Below, piece after piece: positions 38,163-47,960 of a DNA stretch of 64,000 nt (positions within the stretch are counted from its first letter, which is position 1; the number at the start of each line of letters is the position of its first letter). A program made the position numbers and the translations under genes. The notes beneath the pieces are model-generated. The model worked only from the letters and a program-made list of their open reading frames with translations, made no database searches and was not told the origin of the DNA. The DNA is from Aureococcus anophagefferens (taxonomy: Eukaryota > Sar > Pelagophyceae > Pelagomonadales > Pelagomonadaceae): the NCBI RefSeq assembly GCF_000186865.1, contig NW_008705562.1, positions 2,408,051-2,472,050 of the forward strand, read 5' to 3'.

Positions 38163-39302
38163 TTACTTCGTCTGAAACGAGTTCTTCTGCGCCTGGGGCG
38201 CCCGGCGTGCGACGTCGGCGAGGCCCGCGACGTCGCCCGCGTCGAGTTTGACGTCCAGCGCGCCGAGGACGTCGCGGACCATGGCCGGCGTCCGCGCGCC
38301 GACGAGCGGCAGCGGCGGCGGCTTCCCGGGCCCGCGCGCGTTGAGGCACCAGGCCAGGGCGACCTGGCCGACCGTGGCCTTGCGGTCCGCGGCGACCTGC
38401 TCGAGGGCGTCGAGGAGGGGCGCGAGCTTCGGGAGCTGGGTTCTGAAGAGGAAGCCGCGGACGCCGCGCGGCAGTTTCGGGAGAGCCGACGCGTCCGCGC
38501 CGCGGTCGCCGAAGCTGCGAGCCGCGTCGGCGCTGTAGCGGCCCGACAGGAGCCCCAGCGCCAGCGGCGAGTAGCCCACGGTCGTGACGCCCGCGGCGTC
38601 GGCGACGTCGAAGGACCCGTCCTCGAGCGGCGCGCGGCAGAGCAGCGAGAACTGCGTCTGGTGCGTCGCGACGCGCGCGCCCAAACCGTTGACGGCGTCG
38701 ACGCCGCGGCCGAGGGCCCGGGGCCCTAAATTGCTCAGGCCGACGCCCGACGCGTAGCCGAGCTCGCAGCACTTGGCGAGGCCGCCGTAGACCGCGGGGT
38801 CCTGGATGCCGCCGAGGCCGTAGGTCTCCGCGGACCAGTGCTGCCCCACGAGCGCGACGCGCTCGGCGCCCAGGCGCTTCAACGACTGCTCGCAGGCGCG
38901 CACGAAGTCGTCGGGCCGCAGGCGCCAGGGGTAGACCGCGAGCTTCGTGTGCACGTACGCGTCGGCGCCGCCGCCGGCGAAGCGGCCGAGCAGCAGCTCC
39001 GCGTTGCCCTCGATGTCGCCCGTGCCGTAGGAGTCGCCCGTGTCGAAGTAGCGCACGCCGCGGTCCCGCGCCAGGGACCACGCCGCCAGCAGCGCCTCGT
39101 CGCGCTCGGGGCTGTAGTCGTAGAGGAGCTTGTTGCCGGCCTGCCAGGTCCCGATGGCGAGCGGGACGTCGTACGTGAGCTCCTCGACCTGGCCAAGAGA
39201 CTTCGTCTTTTTTGGCGCCGTCTTCCACGGCAATTGCAGCTCGAGCGCCGCCGCGGAGGCTGCGAAAACGAGCGCGCGCGCACACATGCTTCGCAGCACC
39301 AT
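38163..39302 (-). CDS. Aldo/keto reductase
   Basis: The 379 aa product has the aldo/keto reductase barrel: VPLAIGTWQAGNKLLYDYSP, DRGVRYFDTGDSYGTG with the catalytic Asp and Tyr, YVHTKLAVYPWR with the Lys, VALVGQHWSAETYG in place of the usual H-x-H strand, YASGVGLSNLGPRAL and THQTQFSLLCR. The C-terminal PLVGARTPAMVRDVLGALDV is the NADP(H)-binding end. An N-terminal leader (MVLRSMCARALVFAASAAA) suggests plastid or ER targeting. The fold and pairing resemble plant plastid aldo/keto reductases. The start could instead be the ATG at 39287. The 39302 start lies only two bases from the proposed start of the divergent gene. Confidence 0.85.
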   Translation of the reverse strand: MVLRSMCARALVFAASAAALELQLPWKTAPKKTKSLGQVEELTYDVPLAIGTWQAGNKLLYDYSPERDEALLAAWSLARDRGVRYFDTGDSYGTGDIEGNAELLLGRFAGGGADAYVHTKLAVYPWRLRPDDFVRACEQSLKRLGAERVALVGQHWSAETYGLGGIQDPAVYGGLAKCCELGYASGVGLSNLGPRALGRGVDAVNGLGARVATHQTQFSLLCRAPLEDGSFDVADAAGVTTVGYSPLALGLLSGRYSADAARSFGDRGADASALPKLPRGVRGFLFRTQLPKLAPLLDALEQVAADRKATVGQVALAWCLNARGPGKPPPLPLVGARTPAMVRDVLGALDVKLDAGDVAGLADVARRAPQAQKNSFQTK

Positions 39303-39304
39303 CG

Positions 39305-40271
39305 ATGCGTGCGATAGGTGAAGCCGCCTTGCAGCCGTGTTGCCTTTGCCTATGGCCGTAGTGCTGAGCGGCTTGCAGGCTGAGTTATGACCCTGGATTC
39401 CCTCTAATCGATCGCAGCGCTGGCCGTCCTGCTGCTGCTGCCCGCCCTGTACCTCGGACTCGCGAAGGCGCGCACACCAGACGCGCCGCAAAAGAGATCC
39501 ACATCGCCGACGAGCGAGGACCTGAAGCGCAAGCGCTTCGCCGAGTTCGAGGCGCGCGCCGAGGCGAAGCGCGCCGAGGCGGCCCGGAAGCAGGCCTACG
39601 ACGTCGTCTCCCGCGACGGCGGCTTCATGATCGGCGCCGTCGGCGCGGTGCGCGTCGAGCGCTTCGACGCGCGGCGCAAGGGCGTGCTCCACTTCCACGA
39701 CTTCAAGCTCTGCGGCATCTGGCTGTCGGCCTTCGTCGGCGGCGACGGCGCCGCCGTCGAGCGCGCGGCGCTCCCGACGCTGCTGGGCACGGCCGTCGAC
39801 GCCGAACTCGTCGGCGAGGAGCGGACGCTCGAGGCCGCGATCACGGCCGTGGCGACGAACTCCGCCGACGGGTCCCACGGCCGGCTGCTGGCCCTGTACC
39901 GGCGCGCCCGCCGCGTCGCGGTTGAAGTATTTTTTCAGCGCGCGGTGACGACACCCTCGAAAACTACACTTGATCGCAGAGAGGCCCGCCGCGAGCTCCT
40001 CGCGGGGCTTTGCTGGCGAGAGACACGAAAGGAACCCGAGCGCGCCTCGGTCGACGAGAGAGAACCCAGCGCGCTCCGACAGCGCGCCGACGCCGCCCCG
40101 CCGCAGGTGACGCGCCTTGTGTTTTGTCTGTGTGTTGTTGTGCCCCCTCCTGTTGTACTAAGAATCTCGAACTTGAATCACAGCGGTTTTACAGGATGGG
40201 CTCGGAGTCGTTCCAGTCGATGCCCGCGTTGGGCCAGCGCGTCCGGACGACGACGTCGAGCGGCGGGATGA
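39305..40271 (+). CDS. Hypothetical protein with N-terminal hydrophobic leader (model uncertain)
   Basis: The frame open from about 39400 reads ALAVLLLLPALYLGLAKAR, then a charged helix (RKRFAEFEARAEAKRAEAAR) and a compact domain with VVSRDGGFMIGAVGAVRVE, VLHFHDFKLCGIWLSAFVGG and LLGTAVDAELVGEERTLEAA. No family was recognised. It has no in-frame ATG before the leader. A 13-base first exon (39305-39317, ATG CGT GCG ATA G) spliced over a 100-base GT-AG intron with a CTAAT branch-like site to 39418 would give MRAIALAVLLLLPALYLGLA. This is a proposal. The 3' end is also doubtful: after about 39930 the composition changes and the frame runs into the end of the convergent deubiquitinase gene. Confidence 0.4.
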
Positions 40272-42054
40272 GCGCGGCGTCGTCGTCGACCGCGGGCGGC
40301 ACGGGCCGGTGCGACTTGCCCGACGCGTCGTAGAGGCACGGGTCGACCGTGAGGCGCACGGGCCCGTCCTCCGTCGAGAGGCAGTCCCAGTAGGTCAGAT
40401 CAAAAGGCCGGTCCGCGTCGCGGTCGAGCACCGCCGGGTCGTCGGAGAAGAGCACGGAGAAGTGCGACTCCGAGTAGACGATGAAGATGGGCACGCGCGG
40501 GCTCTTGAGGAAGTCGCCCACGGCGAAGTAGCCCCGCGCCTCGTCGGCCGCGAGCAGGCCCACGCGGTCGCGGCGCGGCGCGCCCCGGAGCACGACGCCG
40601 TCGACGTCGCGGACGCCGTCGAACGTGTTCGAGTGCGCGCGTCCGAAGAGCAGCAGGTTGATGACCTCGAAGTTCGCGAAGCCCCGGCCGTCGATGAAGC
40701 AGCGGTCGCCGTCGTCGCCGTCGCCCCGCGCGCCGGCGACCGTGCGGCTCAGCACCGCGGACAGCAACAGCAGCACCGCGCCGGGGCCGTGCCGCGCCTC
40801 GTAGAGCCGCTGCACGGCCTGCGACGCCACGAGCCGCTCGAGCTCCTCCGGCGACGCGCAACACCGCAGCGAGAGGCGCTCCGTGACGCCGTCGGGCCGC
40901 AACGCCGCCGCCGCGTCCGCCGCGCAGGGCTCGCGCGATAGGACGCAGAGCGTGGCGACGGGCGGCCCGCCGCGCTCCTCCGCGGCCGCGGCCGCGGCGC
41001 GCCAGAGCACGGTCACGAGGGCGGCGGCGACGGCCTTCGACCGCGCCTTGGCGTCCCAGGGCCGGGCGGAGCCGCCGTAGACGAGCTCGTCGAGGACGAC
41101 GGCCTGGACCGCCGCGATGACGCCGCAGGGCCCGCCGTCGTGCTGCTCGAGGCCGTACTGGACCGCGCCGCCGTCCTCGACAAAACACAAGCCCTGCTTC
41201 CGCCAGGGCGCGGGCAGGATGCGGCCCGGGTCCCCCGTGAGCAGCGTGCGCAGCTCGCGGACCTCCGCGGCGGTGATGGCCCGCGGCGGCGGCGCCGCGG
41301 CCGGCGGGCCCCGCGGCGGCTCGTCGCGCGCCGGCGACGCCGACCGGCCGCCGCGGGCGCCGCGCCGCGACCGCTGGGACCGCCGCTCGCGCTTCGGCTG
41401 GCGCGTCGGGAAGAGCCGCGGCGACGAGTTCTCCGTGCCCGGCGCGGCCGCCGACGGCCGCCGCGCCGCGTCCGTCGTCGCCGACGAGTGCGTCGACCGC
41501 GCGGACCGCTCGCTCGCCGCGCTCCGGGCGCTCATGCAGGGCGGCTCGAGCTGGCGCAGGGCCACGGGCGCCTCGTCGACGAGCGACGGCAGCTCGAGCG
41601 GCTGCGTCAGGCCGAGCGACCCGTCCTGCTTGCTCCGGCTCTGCCGCGGCCGCCGGCGCTCGCAGCGGCTCTCCTACGGGGTGGTCGCGATATATGCTCC
41701 AAAAAAGAAAAATCGGGGGACGCGGGGCGCGCGGACCGCCTCGGGCACCTCGCGCCACGTCGCGTCGTCGTCGGCCGCGAGCGACGCGAGCCACGGCGGC
41801 TTGACCTCCGACACCGGCGACGGCAGGGCCACGAGCGTCTCGTCGGCGACGTGCGCCGGGGGCGGCGACCGCGGGGACCGCGGCGCCGACACGGGCCGGG
41901 CCACGGACTCGTCGACGATGTTCGTCGGCACCGGGGACCGCGGCATGCGCTGGAGCCGCGAGCTCGGCCGCGTGTCCTCCTCGTCGAAGTCGTCCTCGTA
42001 CTCGTCCTCGTCCAGGTCCCCCTCGAAGTCCGCGCTGTACTCGTCGTCCGACAT
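40189..42054 (-). CDS. MINDY-3/4-type (FAM188) deubiquitinase
   Basis: Two exons (41749-42054 and 40189-41673) join in phase 0 to 596 aa. The N-terminal half is acidic and disordered (MSDDEYSADFEGDLDEDEYE), then Ser/Arg-rich. The catalytic half has LPAPWRKQGLCFVEDGGAVQ, YGLEQHDGGPCGVIAAVQAV with the catalytic Cys near residue 285, a DEAR..FAVGDFLKSPRVPI stretch, FIVYSESHFSVLFSDDP with the catalytic His near 505, and FDLTYWDCLSTEDGPVRLT. These match MINDY-4/MINDY-3, which trim K48-linked ubiquitin chains. The 75-base intron (41674-41748) is T-rich near its middle; three in-phase donors are possible and GAG then GTGCCC was chosen. Its 3' end overlaps the doubtful neighbour. Confidence 0.82.
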
Positions 42055-42201
42055 GGCGACGGCGTTAGGGCTGCCCTCGGGCGCTGCCCATAGGCAAGCC
42101 CGGCGGCGTTCGCGCCCGCCACCGAGCAGGGCACCGTCGGCCTTCCCGTCAGCTGCAACACGATGGTCGCTGCAGCCCCGGGCTCGATGGACGCGCTCTG
42201 A

Positions 42202-43314
42202 ATGCGCGCCGCGCTCCTCCTCGTCGCGCTGCGCGCCTGCGGCGGCCGGCGCGACGCCGACGACTTCGAGATCGAAACGCCGCACCACAGCTTCTTCGTC
42301 AACGAGCTGTCCCAGGGCTGGGGCTGCCGCGGCGTCGTCGACGCGGCCGTCGTCGTCACGCGGCGCCACGACGGCGAGGACTACGTCCTCCGGAGCTGCG
42401 ACTACCCCGTGCAGGCCATCCAGTTCCTCTGCAGCGGCATGGGCGGCCCGGCCTTCGACACGGCCGTCGCCGCGGTGGACCGCTTCGGCCGGATCACGGA
42501 GCGCAAGGCGGACTTCCGGCGCACGGGCGCGCCGAGCGTCGACTGCGGGCGGCGCTGGCTGCGGGCCCTCGCGGACTACGACCAGCTCGACGACCGCGAC
42601 CGGCGCCGCGCGGCGGCGACGCTCGCGGCGCTCGAGCGCCTCGCCGGCGACGCCGCGCGGTCCGCGACGGACGCGCTGCGCATGCCGCCCGTGGACCACA
42701 CGGCGCTGCACTGGCCCCTGGCCTGGCTCGTCGACGACCTCGCGGAGAGCTTCGGCCACCGGCCGCTCCGCGCGCTAGAGGTCGGCTCGCTCGAGGGCCG
42801 GACCGCGCGCCTCTGGCGGGCGCTGCTGCCCGCGGGGTCGACGCTCCGCTGCGTCGACGCGGCCTTCGCGCCGGCCTTCGAGGCCAACGTGGTGGATCTG
42901 CGGGCGAGCGGCTTCCTCGAAACGACGGAGGCGCGCTCCGCGGACGCGCTCCGGGGCCTCGACGCGGGCGCGTACGACTTCGTCTTCCTCGACGGCGCGA
43001 CGGGCGCGCCGGAGGTGCTCCAGGACCTCGTGCTCGCGGACGTGCTGCTCGCCGTCGGCGGCCTGCTCCTCGTCGACGACGTCGGCTTCCCGGGCGTCGC
43101 GGCGGCCGCCAAGGCGTTCTACGACGTCAACGGCGCGCGGTACCGCGTCATCCTCTGCTTCGCCCAGCTCGCGCTCGTCAAGGAGGCCGCCGCCGGCGGC
43201 GACGGCGAGGACTGGCGCCTGCGGCGGGGCTTCGGGCCGGGCATCGTCGTGAACCGGCGCCGCGCGCTCGCGACGGTCGCGCCGACCGCGCTGCCCGAGG
43301 GTAACCTGGACTAG
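42202..43314 (+). CDS. SAM-dependent methyltransferase with signal peptide (Methyltransf_24-like)
   Basis: The 370 aa product starts with a short hydrophobic leader (MRAALLLVALRACGG). The N-terminal 170 residues are not recognised but have paired cysteines. From about residue 190 is a class I Rossmann methyltransferase: LRALEVGSLEGRTARLWRAL is the SAM-binding glycine motif, then STLRCVDAAF with the acidic end of strand 2, YDFVFLDGATGAPEVLQDLV and GGLLLVDDVGFPG. This layout is that of Methyltransf_24 proteins, and the leader suggests action in the secretory pathway. Substrate unknown. It diverges from the deubiquitinase gene and its stop is 18 bases from the convergent Mpv17 gene. Confidence 0.7.
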   Translation: MRAALLLVALRACGGRRDADDFEIETPHHSFFVNELSQGWGCRGVVDAAVVVTRRHDGEDYVLRSCDYPVQAIQFLCSGMGGPAFDTAVAAVDRFGRITERKADFRRTGAPSVDCGRRWLRALADYDQLDDRDRRRAAATLAALERLAGDAARSATDALRMPPVDHTALHWPLAWLVDDLAESFGHRPLRALEVGSLEGRTARLWRALLPAGSTLRCVDAAFAPAFEANVVDLRASGFLETTEARSADALRGLDAGAYDFVFLDGATGAPEVLQDLVLADVLLAVGGLLLVDDVGFPGVAAAAKAFYDVNGARYRVILCFAQLALVKEAAAGGDGEDWRLRRGFGPGIVVNRRRALATVAPTALPEGNLD

Positions 43315-43332
43315 TCGCACGATTCACATTCA

Positions 43333-43944
43333 TTACACCATGGTCCGCCGCCGGACGAGCTTCGCCGTCGGCGGCAGGACCTCGGGCTCGGGCCGGCCCG
43401 TGGCCTCGGCCGGGTGGGGCATCATGCAGAGCGAGAGGTACGTGTCCCAGAAGTAGGACACGCCGTTGGCGACGGCGACGCGGTACCGGAGCGGCACGAC
43501 GGCCTGCTGGAAGACCTGGACGGGCGCCCAGACGTAGACGGAGCTGACCCACGTCGAGTAGAGCTCGTCGCGGAGCTTGCGCTCGATCTGCGACAGCGTC
43601 GCGCCGTTCGACAGCGCGCAGAGGCCGAACATGGAGCCGATCATCAAGGGACCCTGGAGCACCTGGTCCGCGACGAGCTTGACGCCGACGGCGCGGACCG
43701 ACCGGCCGGGCACGAGGCGGTCCATGACGATGAACCAGCGCGTCAGCAGCGGGCCGACCCAAAAGCCGCCGACGCTCGCGAACTTCAGGGCGCGCGCCGC
43801 GCGGTCCGCCGGCGCCGCGCCCGTGTCGCCCTCGAGGGCCTGGGCCGTGCAGTCGCTGCAGAAGTAGGTCGCGAAGGTCTGGGTCGCGCGCGTCGTGTAG
43901 GGGTGGCTCGCGAGCCGCGCGTTGTACCAGGCCAGTAATGACAT
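43333..43944 (-). CDS. Mpv17/PMP22-family membrane protein
   Basis: The 203 aa product fits the Mpv17 family in length and motif order: LLAWYNARLASHPYTTRATQ at the N terminus, RALKFASVGGFWVGPLLTRW, KLVADQVLQGPLMIGSMF, and near the C terminus VYVWAPVQVFQQAVVPLRYR with the family's W-P...N/Q-F..VP..R pattern, then VANGVSYFWDTYLS. Four hydrophobic segments are present. Members form channels in peroxisomal or mitochondrial inner membranes. An extended basic N terminus upstream (no ATG nearer than 43944 in this frame except non-ATG codons) was not included. Confidence 0.85.
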   Translation of the reverse strand: MSLLAWYNARLASHPYTTRATQTFATYFCSDCTAQALEGDTGAAPADRAARALKFASVGGFWVGPLLTRWFIVMDRLVPGRSVRAVGVKLVADQVLQGPLMIGSMFGLCALSNGATLSQIERKLRDELYSTWVSSVYVWAPVQVFQQAVVPLRYRVAVANGVSYFWDTYLSLCMMPHPAEATGRPEPEVLPPTAKLVRRRTMV

Positions 43945-44233
43945 TTGCGGTGCTGCTCGAAGCGCCGCAGCGCGAGACCGATGTGGGCTTCGCAAGAGGG
44001 GCCGCCTGCAAGTCGCACGTCGTACAGTAGGTGCGTAGAGACGACGTTTAGGACTGGGACGACGCCATCGTCCCGGGCGCGCTGGCGGCAAAATCTACCT
44101 CATCATTTCAGCGAGCTGTTAATTTTACCCTCGAATCGCGTCGAGGCCGCGCCTATCTCAGACACCACGAGCGAGCATGCACCAGCGAAGAAGAAAAAGC
44201 AACAACAAAACCACACATTACACAACAAGCCGG

Positions 44234-45061
44234 TCACACGGGGCACAGCTGCATCTGAAGAAAAAAGTCCCACCAGACCATCTCGCACTCGCCCTTCTTG
44301 TCCGGCGCCTGCCAGGGCTTGGGCGCGGAGCTGAAGTGGAGGATCTTGATGGGCTTGACGGCCTCCCAGTAGCCCGGCGCCGCCCGCGTCATCCAGTGCA
44401 TCGTGCGCTGCGCGTTGCACGCGAAGGGCAGCCGCGCGAGCCGCGCGTCCCCGCCGCCGTGCCAGGCCGGGAAGGCGGCGTTGAGGAAGCCCGTGTCGCC
44501 GCCGTCGTAGGACGGCGCCGTCGGCGCGAGGGCCACGAGGCGCTCGTAGGTCGCGCGGTCCGGCCGGAGGAGCAGCACGCCCGCGTTGAAGCGGTCCGGT
44601 GGGAAGACGTCCGGCGCGGCCGCGAGGTCGCAGTCGATGTCGAAGAGGTGGTCCACGTTCTCGCAGACGACGGCGTCGACGTCGACGTAGAGCACGACGT
44701 CGAAGTCGTCGAGGGCCCAGACCTGGAGCTTCGTGTAGCCCGAGTCGGCCCAGCACTTGCCCGCCTGGTCGGGCCGCGCCGCGTGCGGGCTCGCGATGGG
44801 CGCGACCTCGCGCACGTCCGCGCCGCGCCGCGCCAGCTTCGACCGCGCGCGGGCGCTCACGGCGGGCGTGACGAGCACGACGCGCGGGCGCGTCGTGCCG
44901 GACGCGCGGAGGCTGTGGAGGAGGACCTCCGCGCCGGGCAGGTAGTCGTCGTTCGTGAGCAGCGACGCGTAGGCCTCGCGCCGCGGCGCCGCCGCCACGG
45001 CCGCCGACATCCGGCCTGCGTTTTCGGGAACGCGGGGTCGTGCGCGGGGCGCGAGGCGCAT
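44234..45061 (-). CDS. Glycosyltransferase family 8 protein (glycogenin-like)
   Basis: The product is 275 aa from the ATG at 45061 or 258 aa from 45010 (MSAAVAAAPRREAYAS). The GT8 fold is clear: YASLLTNDDYLPGAEVLLHS at the start, GYTKLQVWALDDFDVVLYVD, then the DxD metal site in YVDVDAVVCENVDHL, FNAGVLLLRPDRATYERLVA and the late His in IKILHFSSAPKPW. Glycogenin and galactinol-synthase-like enzymes of this type use UDP-sugars and manganese. No membrane anchor or signal peptide is evident, which favours a cytosolic role such as storage-glucan priming or polyol glycosylation. Confidence 0.85.
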   Translation of the reverse strand: MRLAPRARPRVPENAGRMSAAVAAAPRREAYASLLTNDDYLPGAEVLLHSLRASGTTRPRVVLVTPAVSARARSKLARRGADVREVAPIASPHAARPDQAGKCWADSGYTKLQVWALDDFDVVLYVDVDAVVCENVDHLFDIDCDLAAAPDVFPPDRFNAGVLLLRPDRATYERLVALAPTAPSYDGGDTGFLNAAFPAWHGGGDARLARLPFACNAQRTMHWMTRAAPGYWEAVKPIKILHFSSAPKPWQAPDKKGECEMVWWDFFLQMQLCPV

Positions 45062-45296
45062 GCCCTGAAGGCGCTCTCTCTTTTCCGGGTTCGGCTCAGT
45101 TCAAGGATGACTAGCAGTCTCGATCACTATTTTTCAGAGAGATTCCCATTGTGCGATACGTATCATCAGCGCCGCGCGGTCGAGGGAGGAGGGAGGACGC
45201 GGGTGCGCACCTAGGGCGCCAGACACTCGGCGAGCTTTTGTGGAGATGAGTGCAACCATTGGTGCTTGAGAAGTTCAACATCCGCCGAAAGTTTTA

Positions 45297-46253
45297 TCAC
45301 CCCGGGTCCGCGAAGGCGAAGACGACGGAGATGCGCTCGGGCTGCCGCGGGATGGGCGTCTCGAGCGTGCCGAAGAAGTCGAAGAGCGCTTCGTCGCGCG
45401 CGTCGCCGGCGTCGACGCCGCGTTCCCGGAGCTCGGCCGCGGAGACGCCGAGGCGGATGCCGTGGTTGAGCGTGTCGCGCGCGGGGCCGTACATGTGGAC
45501 CATGGTGTTGGCGCGGACGAGCGCGTCGACGTCGCCCGCGTCCCAGGAGTGGACCGCGACGCGTCTCTGGTCCGCGGCCGTCGAGTCCGGCGGGCCCACC
45601 GACGACAGCGTCAGCACCGTGTCCGACAGGAGCCCGACGATGCACACGTTCGGCCCGTCCTTGGGCGGGTCGACGTGGGCGTCCAGGCGGAAGAACGACG
45701 AGTGCCGCCCGTTGATCGTCACGTCGCGGAGCGCGCCGACCGCGAGACCCGCGGCCGCGCGGTCCGCGAGGCGCCGCAGCGGCTCCGGCAGGCGCGCCGC
45801 GTCGAAGTCGTCCCCGTAGCCCCAGGGCGCGATGGGCTGGTCCGCGCACTCGTAGCGGCCCGTGACGCGGAGCATGTTCACGGGCGGCGCGGCGGCGCCG
45901 AGGTGCGCCATCTGCTTCCGGTAGAAGCGCAGGTGCCGCGGGTTCAGCGCGTGCGACCGGCCGAACTCTTCCAGCAGCGCGCGCGCGCAGGTCACGACCT
46001 CGCGCGCCTCGCTCGCGGCCACAAAGTCCGGGAAGACGCGCAGGCCGGGGTTGCGCGCCGCGTCGACGTGCGCGCCGCTGCCGACGAAGCGCAGGTGGCA
46101 GCGGTCCACGTCGTTGAAGTCGCGGTGGTGACTTTGCGCGGTGCGGCCCAAGCTTTTGAGCAGCGAGGCCATGCTGCCGCGGCAGAGGTCAGGGGACAGC
46201 TCACCCCTCGATCTCTGTGCTCTTTGACGACATCTTGACGACGTTGCAGTCAT
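45297..46253 (-). CDS. AlkB-like 2-oxoglutarate/Fe(II) oxygenase
   Basis: The product is 318 aa from 46253 or 291 aa from the ATG at 46172 (MASLLKSLGRTAQSH). GLRVFPDFVAASEAREVVTC is the typical AlkB opening. FFRLDAHVDPPKDGPNV contains the H-x-D metal ligands, DTLNHGIRLGV the distal His, and PERISVVFAFAD the Arg that binds 2-oxoglutarate. The core lacks an obvious nucleic-acid lid, so it may resemble ALKBH7-type members or act on a protein, lipid or small molecule. A moderately basic N terminus on the longer form could be a targeting sequence. Confidence 0.75.
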   Translation of the reverse strand: MTATSSRCRQRAQRSRGELSPDLCRGSMASLLKSLGRTAQSHHRDFNDVDRCHLRFVGSGAHVDAARNPGLRVFPDFVAASEAREVVTCARALLEEFGRSHALNPRHLRFYRKQMAHLGAAAPPVNMLRVTGRYECADQPIAPWGYGDDFDAARLPEPLRRLADRAAAGLAVGALRDVTINGRHSSFFRLDAHVDPPKDGPNVCIVGLLSDTVLTLSSVGPPDSTAADQRRVAVHSWDAGDVDALVRANTMVHMYGPARDTLNHGIRLGVSAAELRERGVDAGDARDEALFDFFGTLETPIPRQPERISVVFAFADPG

Positions 46254-46683
46254 TTTTCCGTAATCTCATCGCATGCGCCCGCGCAACGCCACACAAGCAA
46301 CCCGGGCGTTTTGGCTTTTCTTAGGTTGGTGACTTTCGAAACGAGGGCGCAAAACAGGCCCTCGGCCGCGAAGGTGCCGCTCTTCCAGCGAGCGGCGGCG
46401 GGGGCGGCGACGGGTCGTCACGTGAGCGAAAGGCGAGCTGGTTCGGGTCGCGCGCAAGCGTTGTTGGGGGTCTAGGCTGCTGCGCAGCGGGATCCGGTTC
46501 CGGTGGTTCGTGGTTGCGAGATGGGACGAGCTTCGGTGGTGAGTCGGCGGCGGCCCTCGCGAGGCGCGAGGGGGCCCGCGGCGGTGTCCGACGCCGCGGG
46601 AGATGGTGGGAAGTCATTTTGGTCTTCTTGGTGGTTCTGGTGGTGGTCGCGAGACTCTAAACTGTCGGCGGTCGTAGCAGTGG
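46254..46683. other. Intergenic region between AlkB-like and CCT genes
   Basis: About 430 bases between two minus-strand genes. It has a GT-rich stretch near 46610-46650 and no convincing frame, RNA or repeat. It should hold the 3' UTR of the CCT gene and the promoter of the oxygenase gene. Confidence 0.45.
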
Positions 46684-47960
46684 CTAGACGCAGCTGACGA
46701 GCTCGCGGAGGAGGTCCTCGTCCTCCTTCTTGACGAAGCGGCCCTTGACGCGCATGCGCGAGTCGGCGAAGTTCTTGCGGACGTCGTACTTGACCTTCTT
46801 GGTCCAGACGCGGCGCTCGCGCTTCTTGAGGAACGCGGCGATGCGGACCTTCCGGGCCTCGGGCGAGTACGCGCCGACGTAGCCCTGGTACTTGGGGCCC
46901 GGCACGGGCGCGGCGCCGTCGGCCGCCGGCGCCGCCGCCGCGGCGGCGGCCGCCGCCGCCGCGGGGAGCGCCGCGGGCTCGGCCTTGGCCTCGGGCATGG
47001 GCACGGGCTCGCCGACGGGCTCGCCGAGGCCGCCGATGCCCTCGAAGTCGCCGACGCGGAAGGACGCGAAGCGCGCGTCGCCCCCCTCGGGCGCGTCGAG
47101 GCCCTCGAGGCCCGCGTCCGGCGCGTCGAAGGCGAACTCCGAGTCCGGCGGCGCCGCGTCCGCGTCGCCGTCCTCGGCGCCCGGCTCGACCTTGACGTGC
47201 TTCGACGCGTGGGCGGGCCGGTCGTCGGGCCCCGCCGGGCGCTTCAGGCTCGGCTCGTCGCCGACGCGGGGCACGGCGACCTTGTCGAGCGACGGCGGCG
47301 CCGCGGCCGGCGCCTTCGGCGAGACCTCGGGCGTCACGGGCACGTAGTCCATGTTCCAGTCGCCCGGGAGCATGCGCGGCGCGCAGGAGAAGGACGCGTC
47401 GGGGCTCACGGTCATGGTGTAGGGCCGCTCGACCGCGACCTTGTCGAAGCTGAAGGGGTGGCTGTCGAAGGCGTCGCGCGCGACGGCGCGGTGGACGACG
47501 CGGTCGTCGTCGTCGAAGGAGCCCGACGCGTCGTTGATGAAGCCCTCCTCGCCGAAGTGGACGAGCAGCTCCCGCGGCACGTCGCCCCGCGGCAGCTCGA
47601 TGCTCGGCCGCTGCGGCCGCGGCGGCGCCGCGGCGCGCGCGCCGTCCGCGAGCGGGAAGCCCTCGACGGGGAAGAACCTGCGACGGGCGCGGTGCGCCCC
47701 TCGCCGGCGTGCATCTCGGCGCACCCCCGGGCCGACGATTGCCCCGCGCCGTCGCGGCGCGCGCGCGCGCGCGGGACGTTCCCGGAACCGCCCGGACGCG
47801 GGAAAACGCGCGCGTCGAACGGCGCGCCCACGAGCTGGTCCGGCGCCATGCGGCCGCCCTTGGGGTCGGCGAAGTCGTAGGAGTCGAGGAAGGGGCCCGC
47901 GGGGAAGCCCGCGGGACGCGCGGGCATGGCCATCGCGAAGGACGGGGCTTGCGATGCCAT
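46684..47960 (-). CDS. CCT-motif nuclear protein
   Basis: Two exons give roughly 380 aa beginning MASQAPSFAMAMPARPAG. The C terminus carries a CCT domain, ARKVRIAAFLKKRERRVWTK and KVKYDVRKNFADSRMRVKGR with FVKKEDEDLL. This is the CONSTANS/CO-like/TOC1 motif that binds DNA through NF-Y-type partners. The middle is acidic and Ala/Pro-rich with phosphorylatable Ser. No B-box or receiver domain was seen, so it is a CCT-only protein. Exon 2 starts at 47677 after a CGTCGCAG acceptor. The donor is uncertain: only GC donors (for example GCGCGT after GACGC) keep the frame. A light- or clock-related role is plausible by analogy only. Confidence 0.75.
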
